From DAINPP01 sp036743375 (GTDB lineage Bacteria; Thermotogota; Thermotogae; MWEM01), in contig DAINPP010000067.1 of the NCBI GenBank assembly GCA_036743375.1, positions 1 to 13,183 on the forward strand: DNA of 13,183 bases, given 5' to 3'. A model generated the notes under the pieces. It did not search any database, had not been told where the DNA came from, and was given only the letters and a program-made list of their open reading frames with translations. A program made the translations under genes and the position numbers. Positions 1 through 7,686 of the stretch are shown piece after piece. Position 1 is the stretch's first letter, and every line of letters starts with the position of its first letter.

Positions 1-312
1 GTCTTTTTTCGGGATGTAGGCTTCCGGCTGATAATAATCGTAATAACTGATAAAGAATTCTACCCTGTTTTCAGGAAAAAATTCCTTGAATTCCCTGTAA
101 AGCTGGGCGGCCAGGGTCTTGTTCGGCGAGATGATCAACGCCTGCCGCCCCATTTTCTGAATGACATGCGCCATGGTGAACGTCTTCCCGGAGCCTGTGA
201 CTCCGAGAAGCGTCTGATATCTGTTGCCTGCCCTTATAGAATTGCAGATATTTTCTATCGCCTGTGGCTGGTCGCCGGATGGTTCATAATTACTGTTCAG
301 TCTGAATTCCAA
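1..312 (-). CDS. uvrB: UvrABC excinuclease subunit B, N-terminal 104 codons (runs off the window)
   Basis: UvrB is the damage-verifying helicase-like subunit of nucleotide excision repair. It is loaded on DNA by UvrA and then recruits UvrC. The visible 104 residues contain the family's opening (LNSNYEPSGDQPQAI), the Walker A motif GVTGSGKT at residues 37-44, the SPNKTLAAQLY segment, and the tyrosine-rich YYDYYQPEAY (about 90-99) at the base of the beta-hairpin that clamps DNA. The gene continues beyond position 1. I chose the TTG start at 312 because a purine-rich Shine-Dalgarno sequence (GGGAGAGGA) lies 9 nt upstream and the resulting N-terminus matches the family. An in-frame ATG at 339 would add nine residues but has no ribosome-binding site. 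The start lies inside the 3' end of mazG, so translation is probably coupled. Identity is very secure; the start is less so. Confidence 0.97.
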   Translation of the reverse strand, partial: MEFRLNSNYEPSGDQPQAIENICNSIRAGNRYQTLLGVTGSGKTFTMAHVIQKMGRQALIISPNKTLAAQLYREFKEFFPENRVEFFISYYDYYQPEAYIPKKD

Positions 313-1108
313 TTTTTTTAATCCTCTCCCAATAGTCATCAAGGGTTTTTAAATCGAGTTCTTCGAATATTCTATCATCTTTTTTGATCAAGTCTTCCAT
401 CTGTCTGAATCGTTTTATAAATTTATCCGTTGCCTTTCTGAGTGCAATTTCTGGATCAATTTTCAGGAATCTGGCCACGTTCACAGCTGCAAACAGCAAA
501 TCACCGAATTCCTCTTCCACTCTGCCCGTTTCAACAGAGTTGCTGCGCTGCATGATATCGATCTCTTCCTTCAGTTCGAGGAGCTCCTCGTCTATCTTTT
601 TTACGGCATCTTCCGTTTCCTCCCAGTCAAATCCACATTCTGCGGCATTCTCCTGAACACGTCGTGCCATACTTAATGACGGAAGTGCCTTGTTAATCTT
701 TCCAATTCTCGATTCGGCCTTTTTTCCCTTTTCCGCCGCCTTGATGTCCTCCCATTGCTTGTAGGAATAGGAATACTTCTGATTGTCCTCGAATACGTGC
801 GGATGCCTTCGGATCATCTTCTCGTTGACCTTCAGCAGTACATCATAGATATCGAAGGTCCCCTCTTCCATGCCGATCTGTGAATGAAAGATGCTTTGAA
901 GCAGCAGATCACCGAGTTCACCCTTGAGTTCCTCGAGATCCCCGTCATCTATGGCATCGGCCACTTCATAGGCTTCTTCTATGGCGTAGGGCTTTAAACT
1001 CTGATGTGTCTGCTTTTTATCCCAGTCACAGCCGTTTTCGCCACGAAGTTTTTCCATGATACCGAGCAGTTTGGCAAATTCCTCTTTTTTCTGTTCAAGA
1101 GAATGCAT
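290..1108 (-). CDS. mazG: Nucleoside triphosphate pyrophosphohydrolase MazG
   Basis: MazG hydrolyses (d)NTPs to the monophosphate and pyrophosphate in the cytoplasm. It cleans non-canonical nucleotides from the pool and, in E. coli, affects ppGpp levels. The 272 residues match the usual two-domain bacterial form (E. coli about 263). The N-terminal signature GENGCDWDKKQTHQSLKPY (about 23-41) is followed by the first helical metal site, EEAYE (44-48) with ELGD (64-67). A second MazG domain carries EELLE (174-178) and EEFGD (199-203), the pair that is catalytic in E. coli MazG. The ATG at 1108 overlaps the stop of the preceding PhoU-like gene (TAATG) and has a good AGAGGAGA ribosome-binding site. 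Its 3' end overlaps uvrB by 23 nt. Placement beside uvrB joins nucleotide-pool cleaning with excision repair. Confidence 0.96.
   Translation of the reverse strand: MHSLEQKKEEFAKLLGIMEKLRGENGCDWDKKQTHQSLKPYAIEEAYEVADAIDDGDLEELKGELGDLLLQSIFHSQIGMEEGTFDIYDVLLKVNEKMIRRHPHVFEDNQKYSYSYKQWEDIKAAEKGKKAESRIGKINKALPSLSMARRVQENAAECGFDWEETEDAVKKIDEELLELKEEIDIMQRSNSVETGRVEEEFGDLLFAAVNVARFLKIDPEIALRKATDKFIKRFRQMEDLIKKDDRIFEELDLKTLDDYWERIKKIGIQTEQ
322..330 (-). promoter_or_regulatory. Ribosome-binding site for the uvrB TTG start
   Basis: On the minus strand this reads GGGAGAGGA and lies 9 nt before the TTG at 312. It sits inside the last codons of mazG. The competing in-frame ATG at 339 is preceded by GATTTAAAAACCCTTG, which has no Shine-Dalgarno complementarity. 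This site therefore decides the start of uvrB in favour of the rare TTG codon. Confidence 0.65.
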
Positions 1109-1752
1109 TAGATTCTCCTCTTGAAGATGACGATCTGTAGTCTGTCTGAGACGTTTTCAGCCTGGTCTGCGATATCCGCCGTCTTCTTGACGAGTTTTTC
1201 GAGCTGCATCTTGTGAGCCAGTTCGATATCCGGATTTCTGAAGAGTTCCCTGACGAGTTCTTTCTCTACCTGATCACTTTCGTGCTCAAGGCCTTCGGTC
1301 GTCTGAATGTAGGTGTTGGCAACTTCCATGTCCTTGAACATGGCAGATGCCGCATTCTTTACCGAGATGTATGTGTCCAGTGATTTTTCGGCGAGTGTGA
1401 CGAGTTTTGGCAGCATGGCCTTCGGAATATCGATGTTCTGAAGTTCTATCATGTCGGCGGTTGATTCGGCCTTGTTCGCCACAACATCGATCGATTCGGC
1501 AATCCCGAGAAGGTCTCCCCTGAAATTAGGGAGAAACGCACCGAGATACATCTCGGTCTCCATCTTTCTTCTTTTCATGTCGGCATCACTTTCGTTCCGT
1601 CTGACGGCTTCAACCGTTTTGATGATACTTTCCGGGTCATTTTCCAGTTCTTTCAGCAGATCGATAAACGATTTTACGGTGTTCTCAACGGCAACCATAT
1701 GATCTTCAAACAGCTGAATGATTCTGAGTTCCTTCTTACCAAAAAATTGCAT
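1108..1752 (-). CDS. PhoU-like DUF47 family protein
   Basis: This is a 214-residue, almost entirely helical cytoplasmic protein of the DUF47/PhoU-like family (TIGR00153 type). Recognisable segments are the opening FFGKKELRIIQLFEDHM, the helix pair with RRNESDADMKRRKMETEMY, the FLPNFRGDLLGIAESID segment, and a closing ADIADQAENVSDRLQI helix. Family members often sit beside Pit-type phosphate permeases and are thought to regulate phosphate or metal uptake. No transporter is adjacent here, so the target is unknown. The frame is open to a TTG at 1770, but I chose the ATG at 1752 because GGAGGGG lies 5 nt upstream. Its stop TAA shares one base with the mazG ATG, implying translational coupling. 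It lies 55 nt downstream of uvrA, just after a terminator hairpin. Family assignment is good; function is inferred only weakly. Confidence 0.87.
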   Translation of the reverse strand: MQFFGKKELRIIQLFEDHMVAVENTVKSFIDLLKELENDPESIIKTVEAVRRNESDADMKRRKMETEMYLGAFLPNFRGDLLGIAESIDVVANKAESTADMIELQNIDIPKAMLPKLVTLAEKSLDTYISVKNAASAMFKDMEVANTYIQTTEGLEHESDQVEKELVRELFRNPDIELAHKMQLEKLVKKTADIADQAENVSDRLQIVIFKRRI

Positions 1753-1757
1753 TGTTA

Positions 1758-1764
1758 CCCCTCC
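1758..1764 (-). promoter_or_regulatory. Ribosome-binding site fixing the PhoU-like start at 1752
   Basis: The minus strand reads GGAGGGG with a 5-nt spacer to the ATG at 1752. The longer frame beginning with TTG at 1770 would place this site inside the coding region and leave the TTG without any Shine-Dalgarno sequence. The shorter protein is therefore preferred. Confidence 0.75.
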
Positions 1765-1768
1765 AGTC

Positions 1769-1803
1769 AAAAATTAGAAAAGGGCAGAAATTTCCACCCT
1801 TTT
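1769..1803 (-). terminator. Intrinsic terminator downstream of uvrA
   Basis: On the minus strand an inverted repeat forms an 11-bp stem (arm AAAAGGGTGGA, loop AATT, arm TCTGCCCTTTT). A T-rich stretch follows (CTAATTTTT). Two of the pairs are G-U wobbles in minus-strand RNA but would be A-C mismatches in plus-strand RNA, so the structure is tuned to the uvrA transcript. It begins 4 nt after the uvrA stop codon and ends about 17 nt before the PhoU-like start. It should end part of the upstream transcript, and the downstream genes would depend on readthrough or another promoter. I see no convincing promoter between hairpin and gene. Confidence 0.75.
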
Positions 1804-1807
1804 ATGA

Positions 1808-4678
1808 TTAAAATAACTCTTTTAAATATCTTGCCGTATGTGATTTTTTGTGCTTCAGCAATTCCTTCGTCGGACCGGAAAACAGAACGGTTCCTCCCTT
1901 GTCTCCGCCCTCCGGACCGAGGTCTATGATCCAGTCGGCATTCTTGATGATATCCAGGTTGTGTTCTATCACAAGAACACTGTTTCCCCTGTCGACCAGT
2001 CGGTTCAATATTTCCATCAGCCGTCTCACGTCTTCGAAATGCAAACCGGTTGTCGGTTCGTCGAGGATATAAAGTGTGCTGCCGGTTGCCCGCTTTCTGA
2101 GTTCGGAAGCAATCTTGATCCGCTGTGCCTCCCCGCCTGAAAGTGTGGTTGCCGGTTGCCCGAGCTTGACATACCCCAGTCCGACATCCTGAAGGATCTG
2201 AAGGGTGTCCCGGATCTTGCTGATATTCTTGAAGAATTCCAGTCCTTCATCTACCGTCATTTCCAGCACATCGGCTATACTCTTTCCCCTGTACTTGACT
2301 TCAAGCGTCTCCCGGTTGAAACGCTTCCCCTTACAGACATCACAATCCACATAGACGTCCGCGAGAAACTGCATCTCGATTTTTGTCTGTCCCTGTCCGT
2401 CACAGGCTTCACATCGTCCACCCTTGACGTTGAAACTGAACCGCCCTTTGTTATATCCCCTGGAACGGGCCTCCGGTGTCTTCGTGAAAAGATCCCTGAT
2501 CTCATCAAAGACCTTTGTATACGTGGCGGGATTGCTTCGTGGGGTTCGGCCTATCGGCGATTGATTGAGGTCGATGACCTTGTCGATATGTTCCATTCCC
2601 AGTATTTCACTGTGTTTGCCTATCATATCATGTGTGTGGTAGATACGGTTTTTCATCAGCGGATACAGTGTTTCGTTGATCAGAGAAGACTTTCCGGAAC
2701 CGGAAACCCCCGTGACACAGATGAGAACACCGAGTGGAAATTCCACATCCACCTGTTTCAGGTTGTTCTGTGCGGCCCCCTTCAGGATAATCTTTCTGTC
2801 GGTGATTTCCCTGTACTCGGTCTTCAACGGGATGGATTTTCTCCCCGAAAGATAATCCGCCGTCTGAGAAATCCCGTTCTCGTAATCGAAGATGTCATCC
2901 ACATGCCCCTGAAAGACGATCTCTCCACCGTTGACACCGGCTGCCGGACCGAGATCCAGAAGATAATCGGAACTTCGGATGACCTGCTCATCGTGTTCTA
3001 CCACGAGAATCGTGTTACCGACATCCCTGAGTTCGAGCAGCGTGTTGATCAGCCGGGTATTATCGCGCTGATGCAGTCCGATGGTCGGTTCATCGAGAAC
3101 GTAAAGTACGCCCTGAAGTTTGGAGCCTATCTGTGTGGCGAGCCTGATCCTCTGGGATTCCCCACCCGAAAGGGTGGAAGCCCTCCTTGAGAGTGTGAGG
3201 TATTCCAGACCGACGTCGAGAAGAAATTTTATTCTCCTCTTTATCTCCTTTATCACTTCACCGGCTATCTTTTCCTCCCGTTCAGTGAGGGGAAGCGTGG
3301 TGATAAACTGATAAGCTTCATCTACGGGAAGCTCAGTCAGCTGCGAGATATTGAGCCCGTTCACCCTGACCGCGAGGGCTTCCGCCCGCAGTTTGTGACC
3401 GTGACAGACATCACAGTCCTGTTTCTGCATGAAGTTGTTTTCTACCCACTCTTTTATCCCGATGGATTGCGTCTGATGATATCTTCTCCGGATATTGTTG
3501 TACACCCCTTCAAATTTCTTTGATGTCTCATAATGACCGGAATCAAATTCATATCTTCTCATTATCTTGCGATCCGTTCCAAACATCAGCGAGTCCTGAC
3601 ATTTCTGAGGCAGGTCCTTGTATGGAATATCCGGATCGCCATCGTAGACCCGGCAGATTTTATTCAGCAGATCGTGCATGTAGCCATCCTTAAACAGACC
3701 GAAGGCACCGTCGTTCAAGGATTTTTCCTTATCCACGAGCAGATCGGGCATGATCTCAAACTTGTACCCGAGTCCCGTACATTCCGGACAGGCCCCATAC
3801 GGTGTGTTGAACGAGAAGATCTTTGGTGTGATCTCCGGTATACTGACACCACAGGAGGGGCAGGTGAAGTCTTCACTGAAGACGTGGGAGTGTTCCGTTC
3901 CGAATTCCTCTATCTCAACGAACCCTTCTCCCTCATGCAGTGCCAGTTCGACAGAATCGGCAAGACGCTGCATGTGATCTCTGTCCCTTTCAAGCTTCAT
4001 CCTGTCGATCATGAGCAGGATGGTGTGCCGCTTGTTCTTCTCGAGATTTATCTCGTCTTCGAGATCGTATAATTCACCGTCTATCTTGATCTTTGAATAG
4101 CCTTTCTTTTTGAACTGTTCCAGTTCCTTCTTGTATTCGCCACGCTTTTCCCTTGCGATGGGGGCATAGATGACGATTCGTGGTTCCATGTTTTCCGCCG
4201 TAGCGATATCCGTATACAGGATATCCACGATCTCATCCACACTCATCCTGCTGAGAACCTTTCCGCATTTCGGGCAATGTGGAATACCTATGTGGGCATA
4301 CAGCAGTCTCAGATAATCGTAGATTTCCGTTACCGTTCCGACCGTTGAGCGGGGATTCCGGCTGACGGTCTTCTGGTCAATCGCTACAGACGGGGAAAGC
4401 CCGTCGATGGATTCCACATCCGGTTTTTTCAGATCACCGAGAAACTGTCTTGCATAGGATGAAAGGGATTCGAGATATCTTCTCTGTCCCTCCGCATAGA
4501 TCGTATCGAAGGCAAGCGAAGACTTACCGGATCCCGACAGCCCGGTGATGACCGTCATGGTATTTCTCGGAATCTCACAGTCCACGTTTTTCAGATTGTG
4601 TTCTTTTGCCCCTCTGACGATAATCGACTGGCTTCCCCTCGAGTATTTATTCTTGATTTCTTTTCTTGTATTAGGCAT
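1808..4678 (-). CDS. uvrA: UvrABC excinuclease subunit A
   Basis: UvrA is the dimeric ABC-type ATPase that scans DNA for bulky lesions and loads UvrB in nucleotide excision repair. The 956 residues are a normal full length (family about 940). In order: Walker A of the first ATPase half at 46-53 (GLSGSGKS), the insertion domain, a C4 zinc finger using C273, C276, C297 and C300, the signature LSGGE at 503-507 and Walker B LYVLDEP at 525-531. The second half has Walker A at 657-664, the second zinc module with C756, C759, C779 and C782, signature LSGGE at 846-850 and Walker B LYILDEP at 869-875. No motif is missing. The ATG overlaps the 3' end of glmM by 8 nt and has an AAAGGAG ribosome-binding site, so the two are probably co-translated. 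No LexA-type operator is expected or seen at this internal position. Confidence 0.99.
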   Translation of the reverse strand: MPNTRKEIKNKYSRGSQSIIVRGAKEHNLKNVDCEIPRNTMTVITGLSGSGKSSLAFDTIYAEGQRRYLESLSSYARQFLGDLKKPDVESIDGLSPSVAIDQKTVSRNPRSTVGTVTEIYDYLRLLYAHIGIPHCPKCGKVLSRMSVDEIVDILYTDIATAENMEPRIVIYAPIAREKRGEYKKELEQFKKKGYSKIKIDGELYDLEDEINLEKNKRHTILLMIDRMKLERDRDHMQRLADSVELALHEGEGFVEIEEFGTEHSHVFSEDFTCPSCGVSIPEITPKIFSFNTPYGACPECTGLGYKFEIMPDLLVDKEKSLNDGAFGLFKDGYMHDLLNKICRVYDGDPDIPYKDLPQKCQDSLMFGTDRKIMRRYEFDSGHYETSKKFEGVYNNIRRRYHQTQSIGIKEWVENNFMQKQDCDVCHGHKLRAEALAVRVNGLNISQLTELPVDEAYQFITTLPLTEREEKIAGEVIKEIKRRIKFLLDVGLEYLTLSRRASTLSGGESQRIRLATQIGSKLQGVLYVLDEPTIGLHQRDNTRLINTLLELRDVGNTILVVEHDEQVIRSSDYLLDLGPAAGVNGGEIVFQGHVDDIFDYENGISQTADYLSGRKSIPLKTEYREITDRKIILKGAAQNNLKQVDVEFPLGVLICVTGVSGSGKSSLINETLYPLMKNRIYHTHDMIGKHSEILGMEHIDKVIDLNQSPIGRTPRSNPATYTKVFDEIRDLFTKTPEARSRGYNKGRFSFNVKGGRCEACDGQGQTKIEMQFLADVYVDCDVCKGKRFNRETLEVKYRGKSIADVLEMTVDEGLEFFKNISKIRDTLQILQDVGLGYVKLGQPATTLSGGEAQRIKIASELRKRATGSTLYILDEPTTGLHFEDVRRLMEILNRLVDRGNSVLVIEHNLDIIKNADWIIDLGPEGGDKGGTVLFSGPTKELLKHKKSHTARYLKELF

Positions 4679-6023
4679 CGTTCTCCTTTATCACGTCTAT
4701 GATCTCATTGCATAAGTCTTCTATCTGTTTTTCCTCTTTTCCTTCCAACATGACTCTCACGAGCGGTTCAGTCCCGGAAGGTCTGACCAGAACTCGGCCA
4801 CTGTCCCTGAGACAATTTCTGACTTCTTCAAGTTTTGACGCAAGAGCGGAGGATTCCATGACTCGTTCCTTATCGTTAATCCTGACATTCTTCAGGATCT
4901 GCGGGAAGCGGGGAATCTCATCGATCAGTTCCGAAAGCATCCGCCCGAAATGCATCATCGTCTGTAAAACCGTCAATGAAGTGATCAGTCCATCTCCGGT
5001 CGAATTTTTATCGAGATAAATGATATGTCCGGATTGTTCGCCTCCGATAACGGCATCACTTTTCAGCATTTCCTCGAGGACGTATCGGTCTCCAACCCGT
5101 GTTCGCTTCAGTTCTATTTTCTGTTCCCTGAGGTATGTCTCAAATCCGAGATTGCTCATGACGGTTGAAATGACCAGATTGTTGTTGAGTTTGTTTATTT
5201 CACGGTAATAATTGGCGGTGATTGCCATGATCTTGTCCCCGTCAACCTCGTTACCCTTCTCGTCGATCAGGATACACCTGTCGGCATCTCCGTCGTGTGC
5301 AATACCGATATCCGCCCGCAGTTCAAGGACCGTTTCGGCAAGTTTTTTCGTGTGCTGTGAACCGCAATTGAGATTGATGTTGAATCCGTCCGGCTGATCG
5401 TTGATGACGGTGACGGTTGCCCCAAGTGTCCGGTAAACTTCCGGTGCGATGCTGTATGATGCCCCGTTGGAGGCATCAAAGACGATATGAAACGGTTTCT
5501 TTTCCGTTTTATGGAAGGCTGAGAGATCCAGTTCATCAAAATGTTTATACAGTTCTCTGAGATAAGTGCCCCGTGCCTCCGGGAACCGTGTGATCCTTCC
5601 GAGTGCGTGATGTGTCTGCGCCCGGATGCTTCCCGCGAGGATGATTTCCTCAATCTCAGCCTCTTCCCTGTCCGGAAGTTTGTATCCCGTTTTCATGACC
5701 TTGAGTCCGTTGTATTCAAACGAGTTGTGTGAAGCGGAGATCATGACCCCGGCAGCCTTGTAGATTTCCGTTACCTTGGCCAGCGCCGGTGTCGGCATGA
5801 TCCCGCAGCACCTGACATCCATCCCGGCTGAGGACGCACCCGAAGCAACGGCATATTCAAGCATGTCGCATGACACTCTCGTGTCTTTTGCGATGATCAG
5901 CGTGTTGATTCCGTCTTCCATCACTATCTGTGCAACGGCGTTTCCAAGCCTGAAGGCGAGATCGGCGGAAATTTCCTTTCCGGCGACGCCCCTTATTCCA
6001 TCTGTTCCGAATAATCTTCTCAT
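4671..6023 (-). CDS. glmM: Phosphoglucosamine mutase
   Basis: GlmM interconverts glucosamine-6-phosphate and glucosamine-1-phosphate, supplying UDP-GlcNAc for peptidoglycan and, if present, lipopolysaccharide. The 450 residues are the usual size. The N-terminus RRLFGTDGIRGVAG is diagnostic of GlmM within the phosphohexomutases. The phosphoserine loop is SASHN with catalytic Ser98, the magnesium loop is DGDADR (244-249), the sugar-binding loop GEQSGH (328-333), and the phosphate-binding loop RPSGTEP (414-420). One oddity is Ser at 101 where the family normally has Pro (ASHNP). The ATG has a strong AGGAGG ribosome-binding site 4 nt upstream that overlaps the stop of the preceding TPR-protein gene, 8 nt away. 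It overlaps uvrA at its 3' end. The enzyme is cytoplasmic. Assignment is secure. Confidence 0.98.
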   Translation of the reverse strand: MRRLFGTDGIRGVAGKEISADLAFRLGNAVAQIVMEDGINTLIIAKDTRVSCDMLEYAVASGASSAGMDVRCCGIMPTPALAKVTEIYKAAGVMISASHNSFEYNGLKVMKTGYKLPDREEAEIEEIILAGSIRAQTHHALGRITRFPEARGTYLRELYKHFDELDLSAFHKTEKKPFHIVFDASNGASYSIAPEVYRTLGATVTVINDQPDGFNINLNCGSQHTKKLAETVLELRADIGIAHDGDADRCILIDEKGNEVDGDKIMAITANYYREINKLNNNLVISTVMSNLGFETYLREQKIELKRTRVGDRYVLEEMLKSDAVIGGEQSGHIIYLDKNSTGDGLITSLTVLQTMMHFGRMLSELIDEIPRFPQILKNVRINDKERVMESSALASKLEEVRNCLRDSGRVLVRPSGTEPLVRVMLEGKEEKQIEDLCNEIIDVIKENDA

Positions 6024-6031
6024 GTTGCCTC

Positions 6032-7477
6032 CTAATTTAGAGCTGCAAGGATCTTTTTGGCATAATCGCTGTAGGTGCTGTAATTGACAAGCTCAGTCGC
6101 GATCTTCTTGAGTTCTTCCTTTCTTCCCTGTGCTTCAAGAATCTTGCAGAGATAATACAGGGAATGCTGAACGTAATTTGATCCCTGCTGAGTCTCTGTG
6201 ATTTTATCAAAATCGGTTTCGGCTGCCGAGTAATCCGAAAGGGTGTATTCCGACAGCGCCCTGTAATACAGTGCATCGTCGAAGTAATCGGTCTTGACCG
6301 AAACGGCAAGTTCAGCCGCCTTTGAGAATTTCTCTATGGCCTGTTCATATTTCTTGTCCTTATAAAGCTGATAACCGTCGTTGTAATACACGACGATGGC
6401 CTTCTGATAGGCAAGCTCACGTTTTCTCTCGTATACCTGATGAAGGTCTCCAAGGGCCAAATCATCCAACCTTGCCATCGAGAAGTATTCGGCACTCTGT
6501 ACGTCGTTCCCGGCAGAAAGGGCATCTTCTCCGAGAAGAAGGTATTTATACCTGACGGCATCCGCCTCGCCGGCTGGAATCGGGTCGTACTTCTTTTCCC
6601 GCTCCAGTGTGGCTTCAAGTGTCCTGATCTCGGTCATCTTGCTATTCAGTTCATCGTTAAGACCGGCAATTTCTTCCTCGGCCACCTGTGTCTTTTTTAC
6701 TTCATTGGCCACCGCATCGTTGAGCCGGCTGATCTCCTGATTGAGGGAGGCAATTTCCGTCTGTTTTTCGGCGATGAGTTTTGTACTGTTTTCGGCATTT
6801 GAAAGTTGCTCGTTCAGATTATCGATCGTCCTGTTCCGTTCGTTCAACTGATCTTCGAGGGCCTTTGCCTGTGAGATGGCCGTTTCAAGACTCTGCTGTG
6901 TCTGACCCACTCTTTCCTGAAGGTCCTTTATGCGTTGGTCACCGTCCGCAGCCGTTTCCAATTCCTCCGTCAGTCTTGTGACCTCCGCCTTCTGAGCGAT
7001 AATTTCATTCTGAAGCTTTTTGATCTCCTTTTCATATTCGGCGGAGATCTCGGCGAGCTGATCGGTATTCGGATTCAGATTGATGACGGAAGCGTTGATC
7101 GTATCCTGTACCGGTTTCAAATCGACCACGAGTTTTAAAGAATCAATTTCCTGCTCTTTTTCTTCGAGTTGCCGGCTCTGATCCTCAATCTGCTTCTGCT
7201 GATCGTAGATCTGATCTTTCAACGCCTGAACGTTCAGATCTGATTTTTCCGCCGCCTCTTCAGCGAGCAGATCGTATTTCCGCTGTAATTCCTCATATAA
7301 TATGGCCTGTTTGCCTGATTCGTTTTCAAGTGTACTCAGCGACTGCTGTAATCCGGCACGGTCAACCTTTGACTGCGTGACTTCATTTTTCACCTGTGCG
7401 TATAACAGGAAAAATGTGATGAATGCAGCGGCAAACAGTAAGGTGAAAACAAAAAATATTCGGGCTAATTTTTCCAT
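6032..7477 (-). CDS. Membrane-anchored coiled-coil protein with C-terminal TPR-like repeats
   Basis: I do not recognise a named family. The 481-residue protein starts with a single hydrophobic segment (about residues 7-27, after MEKLAR) that looks like an uncleaved anchor with the bulk outside the cytoplasm. Residues about 30-295 are charged heptad-rich sequence typical of a long coiled coil, interrupted near 118-140 by a proline/asparagine-containing break. Residues about 310-480 are helical with TPR character, for example the repeat around YNDGYQLYKDKKYEQAIEKF (about 365-384) and the following helix pairs to 470. This layout resembles CpoB/YbgF, which couples envelope constriction to peptidoglycan synthesis, and adjacency to glmM fits an envelope role. 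That is inference. I chose ATG 7477 over the adjacent TTG at 7480 because AAGGGGG lies upstream with a 7-nt spacer. It is the first gene after the divergent promoter region. Confidence 0.8.
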   Translation of the reverse strand: MEKLARIFFVFTLLFAAAFITFFLLYAQVKNEVTQSKVDRAGLQQSLSTLENESGKQAILYEELQRKYDLLAEEAAEKSDLNVQALKDQIYDQQKQIEDQSRQLEEKEQEIDSLKLVVDLKPVQDTINASVINLNPNTDQLAEISAEYEKEIKKLQNEIIAQKAEVTRLTEELETAADGDQRIKDLQERVGQTQQSLETAISQAKALEDQLNERNRTIDNLNEQLSNAENSTKLIAEKQTEIASLNQEISRLNDAVANEVKKTQVAEEEIAGLNDELNSKMTEIRTLEATLEREKKYDPIPAGEADAVRYKYLLLGEDALSAGNDVQSAEYFSMARLDDLALGDLHQVYERKRELAYQKAIVVYYNDGYQLYKDKKYEQAIEKFSKAAELAVSVKTDYFDDALYYRALSEYTLSDYSAAETDFDKITETQQGSNYVQHSLYYLCKILEAQGRKEELKKIATELVNYSTYSDYAKKILAALN

Positions 7478-7559
7478 CAATGAACCCCCTTGGAGTGTTG
7501 TTGTAAGAGTTTAATGTGATTCCAGAATACAACCGAAAAAATCGGAGTAATACAGTACG

Positions 7560-7565
7560 ATTATA
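7560..7565 (-). promoter_or_regulatory. Candidate -10 box for the TPR-glmM-uvrA unit
   Basis: The minus strand carries a perfect TATAAT about 82 nt before the ATG at 7477. The hexamer 17 nt upstream (TTTTCT) matches the TTGACA consensus at only three positions, so the -35 is weak. It is the best sigma70-type signal I see on this strand of the divergent region. The implied leader is roughly 75 nt and contains only a weak 4-bp hairpin (CCGA/TCGG around 7533-7545). Confidence 0.5.
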
Positions 7566-7677
7566 CACCAAAATGACAGGACAGAAAAAGGGGAGTGTTA
7601 TAAACCGGCAGATGAGTGATTTTTCTTGCAGAGAGTTTAAAATCAAGTTTTCCGACCGAGCCGGATGGAAAGAAAAG

Positions 7678-7686
7678 TGCTATAAT
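7678..7686 (+). promoter_or_regulatory. Extended -10 promoter of the lipoprotein gene
   Basis: TGCTATAAT is an exact match to the extended -10 motif (TGn followed by TATAAT). The region 17 nt upstream (GAGCCG) is not a recognisable -35 box, which is common for extended -10 promoters. Transcription would begin near 7693, giving a leader of about 65 nt that ends in AAGGAG (7743-7748), 9 nt before the ATG at 7758. Confidence 0.6.

Noticed and set aside
1804..1850. Possible promoter for the PhoU-like gene at the end of uvrA
   Set aside because: The best -10 candidate (CATAAA) matches four of six positions and has no -35; it also lies immediately before the terminator hairpin, so it would be ineffective.
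2080..2165. Repeated 13-mer TGCCGGTTGCCCG within uvrA
   Set aside because: Two copies fall in different codons of a conserved gene and have no further extension; coincidence is the simplest explanation.
2156..3190. 344-codon open frame on the plus strand
   Set aside because: It is antisense to uvrA, which is fully supported by motifs. There is no ribosome-binding site and the translation resembles no family.
3533..4072. 179-codon plus-strand open frame
   Set aside because: Antisense to the uvrA zinc-finger and insertion region; no independent coding evidence.
7533..7545. Small inverted repeat CCGA/TCGG in the leader of the TPR-protein gene
   Set aside because: A 4-bp stem is too short to support a terminator or operator.
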